NCBI GenBank assembly: GCA_002169695.1
Contig: NHJO01000001.1
Location: forward strand, 1 to 48,757
Length of the DNA stretch: 48,757 nucleotides
Source: a bacterium TMED217
GTDB taxonomy: Bacteria; Fidelibacterota; Marinisomatia; Marinisomatales; UBA1611
Direction: 5' to 3'
Translations under genes and position numbers: made by a program
In this document: piece by piece, positions 28,300 to 36,056 of the stretch
Layout: each line of letters opens with the position of its first letter
Numbering within the stretch: position 1 is the stretch's first letter
The notes under the pieces: generated by a model
The model's database searches: none
Told to the model about the DNA's origin: nothing
The model's input: only the letters and a program-made list of their open reading frames with translations

Positions 28300-29694
28300 T
28301 TAATTCTTATTACGCCATATAGTTCCCTCTGGCGTATCTTCAATTTCTACTCCAATTGACTTTAACTCATCACGTATCTCATCAGCACGACTAAAGTTTT
28401 TTTCATCCCTAGACTGATTTCTTTCCGCAATCATACCCTCTATATAGCGTATATCTTTTTCAGCAATTTCTTTATCATAGCCTAGCCATTTATCTGGATC
28501 GTGTTGCAATATACCAAGCATCTTTGCACTAGCATCAATTGTACTAATTATTTTTTGTTGTTGTTCTAAATCAGCACCCTGCAAACGATTAAAAAGAATA
28601 TTTAACTGTCCTAAAGCTTCAGGTGTGTTTAGATCATCACATAAAGCATCTACTATGTGCGAAGATGGTTCAGCTTTGTCTGATTTAATAACAAGTCCTG
28701 ATTTTCGTATTATTCTATATAGCCTATCTAAAGTCTTTTTGGCTTGCTCAATTGCTTTACTAGACCAATTAAGTGGCTGCCTATAATGAGTTGATAATAG
28801 TACCATCCTAAGAGTTTCACCATTATGATCATTAAGCAAATCATTTATATAGCGGATATTGCCAAGGGATTTAGACATCTTATCACCATCAAATTTTATC
28901 ATACCATTATGCACCCAATACTTGGCATATGAAGTAATATCATCTATCTTTTTATGAACACCACAGCACTGAGCTAGTTCATTCTCATGATGTGGAAAAA
29001 TCAAGTCCTGACCACCTGAGTGAATATCAAAAGGAACACCTAATGTTTTTTCTGACATAGCAGAGCACTCTAAATGCCAACCTGGCCGACCATAGCCCCA
29101 AGGAGATTTCCAACCTGGTTGGTCCTCAATACTTGGTTTCCAAAGTACAAAATCTATTGGGTCTTTTTTGTATGATGCCACCTCTACTCGACTGCCAAGT
29201 ATCTGTTCATCTTTATCTCTTCCAGATAAAGAGCCGTATTCTGGAAAAGTATTTACACTAAAAAGGACATGCTTATCATTTTCGTATGCGTATCCATTTT
29301 GAATAAGCGCCTCAATTTGTTCGATCATCTCAGGGATATGATCTGTTGCTCTAGGCTGCTGATTTGGTGGATCAATACCTAACTCTTTGAGGTTCTCATT
29401 ATAAATATTTTCATACTTTTTTGTTAATGCACTTATAGGCATACCTTGCTCTTTAGCGGCATTAATGATCTTATCATCTATATCTGTAATATTTGATACA
29501 TACGTCACTCTAGGATACAAATATTTTAAAAGTCTTACCAAAATATCTGAGACCATTGGAGGACGGGCATTCCCAATATGTGCATAATTATATACCGTTG
29601 GCCCACAAGTATAAACACGCACATGGCTATGATCAATTGGAAGAAAATCTTCTTTCTTATTTATAAGAGAGTTATATAATCTTAGTTGTGCCAT
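28300..29694 (-). CDS. cysS: Cysteinyl-tRNA synthetase
   Basis: 464 residues, matching the bacterial enzyme (about 460). Class I motifs are clear: the zinc Cys and HIGH box in YTCGPTVYNYAHIGNAR, and KMSKSLGN. GWHLECSAM and HHENELAQ give the other zinc ligands. It charges tRNA-Cys. It ends in RDELKSIGVEIEDTPEGT, the normal C-terminus. Divergent from yidD across 52 bases. Confidence 0.96.
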   Translation of the reverse strand: MAQLRLYNSLINKKEDFLPIDHSHVRVYTCGPTVYNYAHIGNARPPMVSDILVRLLKYLYPRVTYVSNITDIDDKIINAAKEQGMPISALTKKYENIYNENLKELGIDPPNQQPRATDHIPEMIEQIEALIQNGYAYENDKHVLFSVNTFPEYGSLSGRDKDEQILGSRVEVASYKKDPIDFVLWKPSIEDQPGWKSPWGYGRPGWHLECSAMSEKTLGVPFDIHSGGQDLIFPHHENELAQCCGVHKKIDDITSYAKYWVHNGMIKFDGDKMSKSLGNIRYINDLLNDHNGETLRMVLLSTHYRQPLNWSSKAIEQAKKTLDRLYRIIRKSGLVIKSDKAEPSSHIVDALCDDLNTPEALGQLNILFNRLQGADLEQQQKIISTIDASAKMLGILQHDPDKWLGYDKEIAEKDIRYIEGMIAERNQSRDEKNFSRADEIRDELKSIGVEIEDTPEGTIWRNKN

Positions 29695-29746
29695 GTTGCT
29701 TACATTTCAAATATTACTATTTATAAAATTACAAGAATTTTAATAT

Positions 29747-29986
29747 ATGCTCAGTAAAGTATTTTCAAAACTATTTATATTACCTATCAAATTATATCAA
29801 CTAACTATATCTCCATTATTAGGTCAAAACTGTGCCTATACACCAACTTGCTCCAACTACGCAATACAAGCAATTAGCGAATGGGGAATCATTAGGGGGT
29901 CGTGGCTTTCAATAAAACGCATTATTAGATGTAACCCTTGGTGGGGATCCCACGGAGATGACCCTGTGCCGCCAAAGAAAAAATAA
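29747..29986 (+). CDS. yidD: YidD membrane protein insertion factor
   Basis: 79 residues. [17 protein letters not shown] and [13 protein letters not shown], then [14 protein letters not shown], are the YidD signature with its conserved Cys residues. YidD is a small amphipathic protein thought to assist YidC in membrane insertion. Usually it sits in the rnpA-yidC cluster; here it stands alone next to cysS. Confidence 0.93.
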   Translation: MLSKVFSKLFILPIKLYQLTISPLLGQNCAYTPTCSNYAIQAISEWGIIRGSWLSIKRIIRCNPWWGSHGDDPVPPKKK

Positions 29987-29996
29987 TGTTTTATAT

Positions 29997-30365
29997 TTAT
30001 TTTGTGTGCCAATAAGCTAGCCCAATAAATACGAACTGAAAAGGAAGTCTCCCCCAAGCTATTAAAGGGGTAGTATTCATTGCAGCACCATTGGTCTGTG
30101 CTAAATATATATTTGCAGGATAAACAGCAATTAATAGAATGATTAATGCCCATCCTGCATATAACCTCATACTAGGTATTAAAAGCATTAACCCTAAAAT
30201 TATCTCCAAAAAGCCACTGATATAAACAAGCTCTAATTTATAATGAAGGTAGGGTGGTACAATCTGTACGAACCAATATGGATCTGTGAAGTGACTTACC
30301 CCTACAGAAACATAAAAACAGCTCATCAATAGGATGCTAATTAATTTTATGTTGTATCGAATCAT
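29997..30365 (-). CDS. DoxX-like membrane protein
   Basis: 122 residues with four membrane helices. The pattern VSVGVSHFTDPYWFVQIVPP, then YISGFLEIILGLMLL and AVYPANIYLA is typical of DoxX/DoxD-like proteins in Bacteroidetes-type genomes. Its function is unknown. It converges on yidD with a 10-base gap. Confidence 0.82.
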   Translation of the reverse strand: MIRYNIKLISILLMSCFYVSVGVSHFTDPYWFVQIVPPYLHYKLELVYISGFLEIILGLMLLIPSMRLYAGWALIILLIAVYPANIYLAQTNGAAMNTTPLIAWGRLPFQFVFIGLAYWHTK

Positions 30366-30392
30366 TTCTATAATAATAATTCAGTTAATTAT

Positions 30393-30422
30393 AAAAAAAA
30401 AGCCTCGAAAACGAGGCTTTTT
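30393..30422. terminator. Bidirectional intrinsic terminator
   Basis: AGCCTCG (30401-30407) pairs with CGAGGCT (30412-30418) around AAAA, flanked by A-runs on the left and T-runs on the right, so each strand reads stem then T-tract. It ends the minus-strand barrel gene at 30446. Confidence 0.9.
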
Positions 30423-30445
30423 AATAATATATAATAGTATCTAGC

Positions 30446-31036
30446 TTAGAAAGTATATCCTACCATCATAAAAATACCATTAAACTTCATTTCTCCTACA
30501 TCTGAATCACCATGATCAGCTAAGCCTAAATAATATCCCGCTGAAACACCAATTTTTTCATTCACCGGATAACTATAAGCAAGCATAAGACCATAGTCAG
30601 GATCCATTTCCAGGTCATCAATAGATGACGATTCTGATTCACCATCAATATCAAGAGTCATTGTTCCTGAATTAAGAGGAACACCGAAAAGAAGTCCGGC
30701 CGATGCAAAACCTGGCCCAGCAGGGAACGGCATACCAACAGCTATATCTAAATAGTCATATGACATTCCTGTCTTCCATTTTACACCCATGTCTACTTCA
30801 GTATTAAATCCTCTCTTACCAAGACCTACATTTACTAATAGAGGAACTCCAAGCATTAAACCTTTGCTAACACCAATAAATGGTAGCTGTGGCTCAGATC
30901 CTACGGTAACACCATCCGGTGCATCCATAGAAACACCCCCAAGACCACCACCAAGATAAACTCCCCAACCTGGAAGTTCATCCTGTGCAATAGTCAAAGA
31001 TGAAAGTGCTAAAGTTATTGTTAATAAGTATTTCAT
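30446..31036 (-). CDS. Outer-membrane beta-barrel protein
   Basis: 196 residues. A signal peptide ends SLTIAQ. The mature part is Gly-rich with alternating hydrophobic strands and closes in MMVGYTF, an outer-membrane insertion end with terminal Phe. It resembles porin-family or OMP_b-brl proteins of eight strands. A strong AAAGGAGAAG ribosome site precedes the ATG and a strong terminator follows, so expression may be high. No ligand can be named. Confidence 0.82.
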   Translation of the reverse strand: MKYLLTITLALSSLTIAQDELPGWGVYLGGGLGGVSMDAPDGVTVGSEPQLPFIGVSKGLMLGVPLLVNVGLGKRGFNTEVDMGVKWKTGMSYDYLDIAVGMPFPAGPGFASAGLLFGVPLNSGTMTLDIDGESESSSIDDLEMDPDYGLMLAYSYPVNEKIGVSAGYYLGLADHGDSDVGEMKFNGIFMMVGYTF

Positions 31037-31252
31037 TATCTTCTCCTTTGTTTTTTTTGAGATATACTCATACTAATTCATGGAAAGTCAATATGGACTC
31101 ACAATTAATGTTTATTGGTAATTACATGTTACTGAAGACAGTATTATATAATACCCTGGTATGTGTTCTATATTGGATTACTCTCCGCTTCTAATATTAA
31201 TATAAATCACACAAAAAGGAGAAGTTTTTTTATAATGAATAAAAATGGGATT
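31037..31252. other. Intergenic region, 216 bases
   Basis: It holds the promoter of the 30446-31036 gene. On plus, AAGGAGAAG followed by ATG gives an eight-residue peptide only; it is probably chance. No other structure was found. Confidence 0.4.
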
Positions 31253-31879
31253 TTATTTTAAATATAAAACTTTTTTTAACCCTTGTATTTTATTATCAAC
31301 TTCAAATCCAATCAGATATAGTCCACCTGATATAGGTCGGTTGAAGTCATCAACACCATTCCAAAAAACCAAATCTCTACCAACACCATAGTTTTTTCTG
31401 GTAATTGTTTTAACTCTTTTACCTAAAATATCAAAAATTATTATATTTTCTAGCTCCGACTGATTCAACATAAATGATATATTAATTTTATTATTAAATG
31501 GATTCGGGTAAACATCAAAGGATGGAGGCTCTCTAGGTGACTCACTCATAACAGAAACGGTAGAAGCTATCGCCCCTTCATTAATCCAATTATAAATTAT
31601 CATTTGCTGATCTTGTGGTAAAGGCTCAGCATTTTTTGGCATCCGACAACATATGGGTTCATTAGGAACAATAACAGAATCACGAAGGAGAACTCTATAA
31701 AGCAAACTACTATCAGCATTAAATGGAATTACTACCGGGCCATTATTACTATCACCTTCCATTAAATATTCATAAGAATCTAGCTCAAGAGCCCCAGATC
31801 CATTTACTGAAACATGACAACTTAGACAATGATTATAAAAAATAGGCTGAACCTGTGTCGCATAGTCAACCTGTGCCAT
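31253..31879 (-). CDS. Secreted mono-haem protein with type IX sorting domain; true start probably upstream
   Basis: From the first ATG it has 208 residues. C-L-S-C-H at residues 18-22 is a haem c site in a planctomycete-type cytochrome-like domain (VQPIFYNHCLSCH, then NWINEG near residue 105). Residues about 122-208 are a sorting domain: VYPNPFNNKINISF, then IFDILGKRVK and GGLYLIGFE. The ATG start leaves no signal peptide, yet the same frame upstream encodes a Lys followed by a hydrophobic run that ends MAQ, to an AUA codon at 31930-31928, with AAGGAAA five bases before it. I therefore think translation begins at that AUA. It lies directly after the Bax-inhibitor gene. Confidence 0.8.
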   Translation of the reverse strand: MAQVDYATQVQPIFYNHCLSCHVSVNGSGALELDSYEYLMEGDSNNGPVVIPFNADSSLLYRVLLRDSVIVPNEPICCRMPKNAEPLPQDQQMIIYNWINEGAIASTVSVMSESPREPPSFDVYPNPFNNKINISFMLNQSELENIIIFDILGKRVKTITRKNYGVGRDLVFWNGVDDFNRPISGGLYLIGFEVDNKIQGLKKVLYLK

Positions 31880-31940
31880 TAAAATAGCAGTGTGAATAAA
31901 AAAGGATAGCCAGTACTCAGTTTTTATTATAAGAGTTTCC

Positions 31941-32687
31941 TTATCGTCTACTATTTAATTTGGATAAAAGCCTTAGGATTTCGATGTATAGCCATATAAG
32001 AGTAACAAGAAGCCCAAATGTTGCGTACCACTCCATATATTTTGGGGCACCAATCTCTGCACCTTCTTCAATAAAATCAAAGTCTAAGACAAGATTTAAA
32101 GCAGCAATAACAACCACACCAAGGCTAAACAATATACCCATTGGACTGCTACTGTGAATGACACCAATACCCGTTCCAAAAAAACTCATCACAAAATTAA
32201 TCAAATATAATACTCCAATTGCGCCTGTTGCAGCAAAAACACCAAGCTTAAAATTTTCTGTCGCCTTAATTAGTCCCGACATATACGCAAGTAGCAGAGA
32301 ACCTAGCGTCCCGAATGTAAGGAATATAGCCTGAACCGCAATCCCAGGATACTGCATCTCAAAAACCCTTGATATTGCCCCCAATACCAGACCCTGAGAA
32401 ATAGCATATATCGGAACAGTTATATTAGAAATAGTTGGTTTAAAAATTGTAGCAATAGCAGCAACAAGGCCAACAACAAAGCCAAGCATCGCTAAACCTG
32501 AGAGAGTAGGGTCAGACCATGTAATCGACGCACTAATAATTAATAATAAAAGAGCCAAACCTGTTTTGTTTACCACTCCATTAACTGTCATTACTTCGCT
32601 TGCTCCCATAGAGCCAGTCATAGATTTTTTAAAAGTATCTGACTGTAGTGCTGGGTTTGCTGTTCTCATACTAAGATGTCTATTCAT
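31941..32687 (-). CDS. Bax inhibitor-1/YccA family membrane protein
   Basis: 248 residues with seven membrane helices. The cytoplasmic N-terminus RTANPALQSDTFK is the bacterial YccA-like opening, and the C-terminal helix carries LVLDFDFIEEGAEIGAPKYMEWYATFGLLVTLIWLY-type Asp/Glu motifs (FDFIEEGAE). The family forms pH-sensitive calcium leak channels or modulates membrane proteases such as FtsH. A GAGGAG ribosome site lies inside the preceding 43-residue gene. Confidence 0.9.
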   Translation of the reverse strand: MNRHLSMRTANPALQSDTFKKSMTGSMGASEVMTVNGVVNKTGLALLLLIISASITWSDPTLSGLAMLGFVVGLVAAIATIFKPTISNITVPIYAISQGLVLGAISRVFEMQYPGIAVQAIFLTFGTLGSLLLAYMSGLIKATENFKLGVFAATGAIGVLYLINFVMSFFGTGIGVIHSSSPMGILFSLGVVVIAALNLVLDFDFIEEGAEIGAPKYMEWYATFGLLVTLIWLYIEILRLLSKLNSRR

Positions 32688-32811
32688 TTTCTTTTATCTC
32701 CTCAATCCTTATCCAAGGTTTTCGATTTCCTTTATTTTTATTCATTATTTTAATAATACTTGCCACCGTTAAAAGTATTATTGGAAGCCAAAGTAATAAT
32801 TCTGTATCCAT
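32680..32811 (-). CDS. Small membrane protein, 43 residues
   Basis: Reads MDTELLLWLPIILLTVASII then a basic, polar tail ending KENE. One membrane helix with a short outside N-terminus. AAGGAAAG sits 6 bases before the ATG. Its last eight bases overlap the start of the Bax-inhibitor gene, whose ribosome site lies within this ORF, so translation may be coupled. I do not know its function; it may be a partner or regulator of the Bax-inhibitor protein. Confidence 0.55.
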   Translation of the reverse strand: MDTELLLWLPIILLTVASIIKIMNKNKGNRKPWIRIEEIKENE

Positions 32812-32872
32812 GTTTATCTTTCCTTATCAAAATTACTAAAAATATCATTAGAAATAAAAATCATGATGAGAA

Positions 32873-33562
32873 TTAAATAAATAAATTGAAGGTTGATAAA
32901 ACCACTGATGCAATTACAAAAATTTTATATGGCCTTTCTGGTATTTTTTTAACGACCCAAACACCCATAAGAGCTCCAATCAATATCAAAGGAAACAAGC
33001 TCAAATCAAATAATAAAATCTGTAGGTCTACTGTATTCCAAATAAATATGTGAAAAGGAACTTTAAATAAATTTACAAAGAGGAAAAACCATGCGACTGT
33101 ACCAATAAATTTATTTTTATTAAATCCCATGGATAAAAAATATATCGACATTATAGGACCAGCTGCATTTCCAATCATCGTAATAAACCCTCCTAAAAAG
33201 CCTACAATGATTGAAAATATTTTGTTCTCTTTTATATCAACTTTGATTATTGTCATTAGCGCACCAGAGATAATTACCATACCAAGCAATATCTGGAAAT
33301 ATTCATCTGATATTTGATCACCAATAAAAACGCCAGTTATAATGCCAATGATAGTACTTGGTATAAGCTTAAAAAGCTGTTTGATGTCCGAGTGCATGTG
33401 ATAATAGCGAACTCCAAATATATCTGCCATGATTAATAATAAAAGCAGAATACCTGTTGATGACTTGGCGCCAAATATATTTGCGAGGACAGGAACAACA
33501 ACCATTCCTAAACCACCAAGGCCTGTTTTTGCCATTCCTATTCCAATAGCACATAACCCCAT
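32873..33562 (-). CDS. TauE/SafE family permease; true start probably upstream
   Basis: 229 residues from the first ATG, with about seven helices. GMAKTGLGGLGMVVVPVLA is the N-terminal TauE signature and a second half repeats the pattern (GFLGGFITMIGNAAGP). The family exports or imports sulfite, taurine products or related sulfur anions. From the ATG the first helix is truncated. The frame stays open 18 more codons to AUU codons at 33616 and 33613 behind AAGG, and encodes ALELSYYELII, which restores the helix; no ATG, GTG or TTG exists in this stretch. A CTG is also possible. Confidence 0.85.
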   Translation of the reverse strand: MGLCAIGIGMAKTGLGGLGMVVVPVLANIFGAKSSTGILLLLLIMADIFGVRYYHMHSDIKQLFKLIPSTIIGIITGVFIGDQISDEYFQILLGMVIISGALMTIIKVDIKENKIFSIIVGFLGGFITMIGNAAGPIMSIYFLSMGFNKNKFIGTVAWFFLFVNLFKVPFHIFIWNTVDLQILLFDLSLFPLILIGALMGVWVVKKIPERPYKIFVIASVVLSTFNLFI

Positions 33563-33680
33563 TATTATCAGCTCATAATAACTGAGTTCAAGAGCATAAA
33601 AAAATGAGAAAATAATGAGCCTTAGATTGGTTTAACTAATTTTCATTATGGCAATAATATACGTTATAAAACCAGTCGAA

Positions 33681-35720
33681 TTATTTTAAAAGAATCATTT
33701 TCCGAGTATTAACAAAATTTTCATACTTAATCTTGTAAAGATAAACACCTGCAGTAACGGCCTGATTTTGATTATTAGTAGCATCCCATCTAATAGACTT
33801 GTAGCCATTGGACTGCTTAGAACTAACTAGGTTCTTTATCTCTCTACCCATCATGTCAAAGATAGTAACATCAACAAAGCCATCATTCGGAATCATATAG
33901 CTGATTGTAGTGAATGGATTAAAGGGATTTGGAAATGCAGAAAAAACAGTGAAAGACTCAGGTATAGTCTCATTAACAATATCTAAATAATCATTAAAAA
34001 TAATATAAAAAGAATCTGAAACCTCTGCTGACTCATCTATTCCATCTGTCGCTTTTACACTCCAATGTATTTCATGAGGAACAGAAAATATAGGCCCATC
34101 AACCATCCCACTTAGAATATTAAAAAGATAGCTATGTGCAATATAGTTGTTATTATTATCTAGCATATCTGAGGTGCTCCACATATCAATTCCATCACAA
34201 CACTGTATATATAATCTAAAACTGTATTGAATATTAACTTGGTCAGGGTCATTGCTCTCTTCCCAATAAAAATGTATGTTATCTATGAATAAAAGACTAT
34301 CGCCTTGGCTAACCAGGTCTGCGGTTAACGTATCACTCACTAAAGGAAATGTTAGAGAGAAATCGTTAGGAGGAGTATTTATAATATTTGACTGCCCAGG
34401 AGTAGGTGGCATATGAGTCCAAAAGTCAGAGCCATCAGGACTACGACCGTAAGAGACATCATCTATCTGAGGCCCAAAATCATAGCTTATTATTTCAATA
34501 CCAATTTCATTAGCTATATATATTGTCTCTCCATCTCCTGATAATTTTTCATTAATCTCAGGGAAACCGTTATTATCACCTGTATACCACAGAACTAGAA
34601 AGTCACCAGGAGCTATACTCGTATCTGGTGCAACTGTTGTAATCGTTCCATCTGTATCGCTAAAACCCCAGCCATTAATACTAACAGGCTCTGTTCCATA
34701 ATTATAAAGCTCAACAAAATCTTCCGTACTACCATCAAAAATATCACTCCCGCAACAATTATCACTAATAGACAAAAATTCATTGATTATAATCGTAGGA
34801 GTTTCAACTCCACTCGTATCTGCATTACTTAAATCTATATACAATACAAAATGATTATTTTCATATCCTATATCATCAAAATCAATTTCTCCAAAAGTAG
34901 CAATACCATCCGATGAAAAAACACTCCAATAAACAGGGAACACTGCTCCTGTTTCAAAAAAATACCAGTTATATGGTTCTGAATAAAAATTGAATACAAG
35001 ATTAGAAAGGTAATCATTAGAAAATGATAGTTCTGTATTATCTAAAGTATGATTATAAAAATTAGAAAAAGAAGCAGTCATGTCAAGACCATATAAATTG
35101 AAAGTATATTGAATATTATCACCATCAGGGTCTACACTTTCTTCCCAAGAAAAAATTATACTATCATTTTGATTATCGAGATCAATAACAAGTGTGTCAT
35201 TATCCTCTGGAGATAAGAAATAAAATGGCCCTGGAGGTGAATTCTCAATAACATTTGATTGTCCGGGACTTGGGATTGAAAAATACTCCCACGTATCAGA
35301 CCCATCAGGGTTACGACCATAAGAAATATCATCTGTCTGAGGTCCAAAATCATAACTGATCAATGGATTTCCATCTGCGTCAACTATAAAAATAGTTTCA
35401 CCGTCTTTTGAAAGCTTTTCATTTACTTCTGGGAAGCCATTGTTATCACCTGTATACCAAAGAACTAGAAAATCACCAGGAGCTATACTCGTATCCGGTG
35501 CAACTGTTGTAATCACTCCATCTGTATCACTAAAACCCCAACCATTTATATTAATTGGCTCTGTTCCATAATTATACAGCTCAACAAAATCTTCTGAACT
35601 TCCATCAAAAATATCAGCTCCGCAACAAGTGTCACTTCCTGCTAAGAATTCATTGATTAAAATATCAGCATTAATAATAGAAACAGATAACAAAACATAT
35701 ACTGTGATTATAGTTTTCAT
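33681..35720 (-). CDS. Secreted protein with two lamin-tail domains and type IX sorting domain
   Basis: 679 residues. Signal peptide ends SIINA. Two lamin-tail domains, residues about 20-156 and 310-445, are nearly identical (both contain DFVELYNYGTEP and PDTSIAPGDFLVLWYTGDNN). Each is followed by a fibronectin-like segment with DPDG-type turns. Residues about 596-679 are the sorting domain (FPNPFNPFTTISY, IFDMMGREIK, GVYLYKIKYE). Each LTD has a CCG pair near its start (TCCGAD, NCCGSD) that could form an unusual vicinal disulfide or bind metal. The protein is expected on the cell surface; LTDs in bacteria are often beside nuclease-like or adhesion proteins. Confidence 0.88.
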   Translation of the reverse strand: MKTIITVYVLLSVSIINADILINEFLAGSDTCCGADIFDGSSEDFVELYNYGTEPININGWGFSDTDGVITTVAPDTSIAPGDFLVLWYTGDNNGFPEVNEKLSKDGETIFIVDADGNPLISYDFGPQTDDISYGRNPDGSDTWEYFSIPSPGQSNVIENSPPGPFYFLSPEDNDTLVIDLDNQNDSIIFSWEESVDPDGDNIQYTFNLYGLDMTASFSNFYNHTLDNTELSFSNDYLSNLVFNFYSEPYNWYFFETGAVFPVYWSVFSSDGIATFGEIDFDDIGYENNHFVLYIDLSNADTSGVETPTIIINEFLSISDNCCGSDIFDGSTEDFVELYNYGTEPVSINGWGFSDTDGTITTVAPDTSIAPGDFLVLWYTGDNNGFPEINEKLSGDGETIYIANEIGIEIISYDFGPQIDDVSYGRSPDGSDFWTHMPPTPGQSNIINTPPNDFSLTFPLVSDTLTADLVSQGDSLLFIDNIHFYWEESNDPDQVNIQYSFRLYIQCCDGIDMWSTSDMLDNNNNYIAHSYLFNILSGMVDGPIFSVPHEIHWSVKATDGIDESAEVSDSFYIIFNDYLDIVNETIPESFTVFSAFPNPFNPFTTISYMIPNDGFVDVTIFDMMGREIKNLVSSKQSNGYKSIRWDATNNQNQAVTAGVYLYKIKYENFVNTRKMILLK
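34386..34793 (-). repeat. Lamin-tail domain copy 2 (DNA-level repeat)
   Basis: Second copy of the repeat in the 33681-35720 gene (residues 310-445). Long stretches agree with copy 1 at 35253-35663 at both protein and DNA level, which points to a recent internal duplication or gene conversion. Confidence 0.85.
35253..35663 (-). repeat. Lamin-tail domain copy 1 (DNA-level repeat)
   Basis: First copy of the duplicated domain (residues 20-156) in the 33681-35720 gene. It differs from copy 2 mainly around residues 28-35 and 105-122, the likely variable loops. Confidence 0.85.
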
Positions 35721-35769
35721 ATTATGATCTCAATCTAAAAAGGTTTTAAAGAAACGAATTATTATTTAA

Positions 35770-35916
35770 TTATTTTTTAATATATGTAAGAATTGATTTT
35801 ATCATATCATTCCTAGCAAGAAAACGACTTCCACAGCTTGGACAAGTTGAAAGAAAAGATATATATTCAATCCACTTACTTCTTTTCCAGGAATATGAAC
35901 AAGATAAACACTTCAT
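35770..35916 (-). CDS. Zinc-ribbon small protein, 48 residues
   Basis: Reads MKCLSCSYSWKRSKWIEYI then STCPSCGSRFL, with two C-x-x-C pairs (residues 3 and 6, 25 and 28) spaced as in a zinc ribbon. An AGG ribosome site lies 8 bases upstream of ATG. It is transcribed away from the candidate selenoprotein gene; their starts are 140 bases apart, so they share a promoter region. It could be a transcription or RNA-linked adaptor; function unknown. Confidence 0.7.
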   Translation of the reverse strand: MKCLSCSYSWKRSKWIEYISFLSTCPSCGSRFLARNDMIKSILTYIKK

Positions 35917-36056
35917 ATAATTAACCTAAAATGTTACTTAATAATTTAAAACTGATATTATGTATCATTAAAATCAATTTTTAATTATATATAATCATTG
36001 TTTAATCTTTTATATACTATTAATTTTTAAATTCATTTATTAAAATAAAAGCAAAA

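Noticed and set aside
31000-31194. 64-codon plus-strand ORF opposite the barrel gene start
   Set aside because: It lies over the opposite gene's start and promoter, has no ribosome site, and looks like a shadow.
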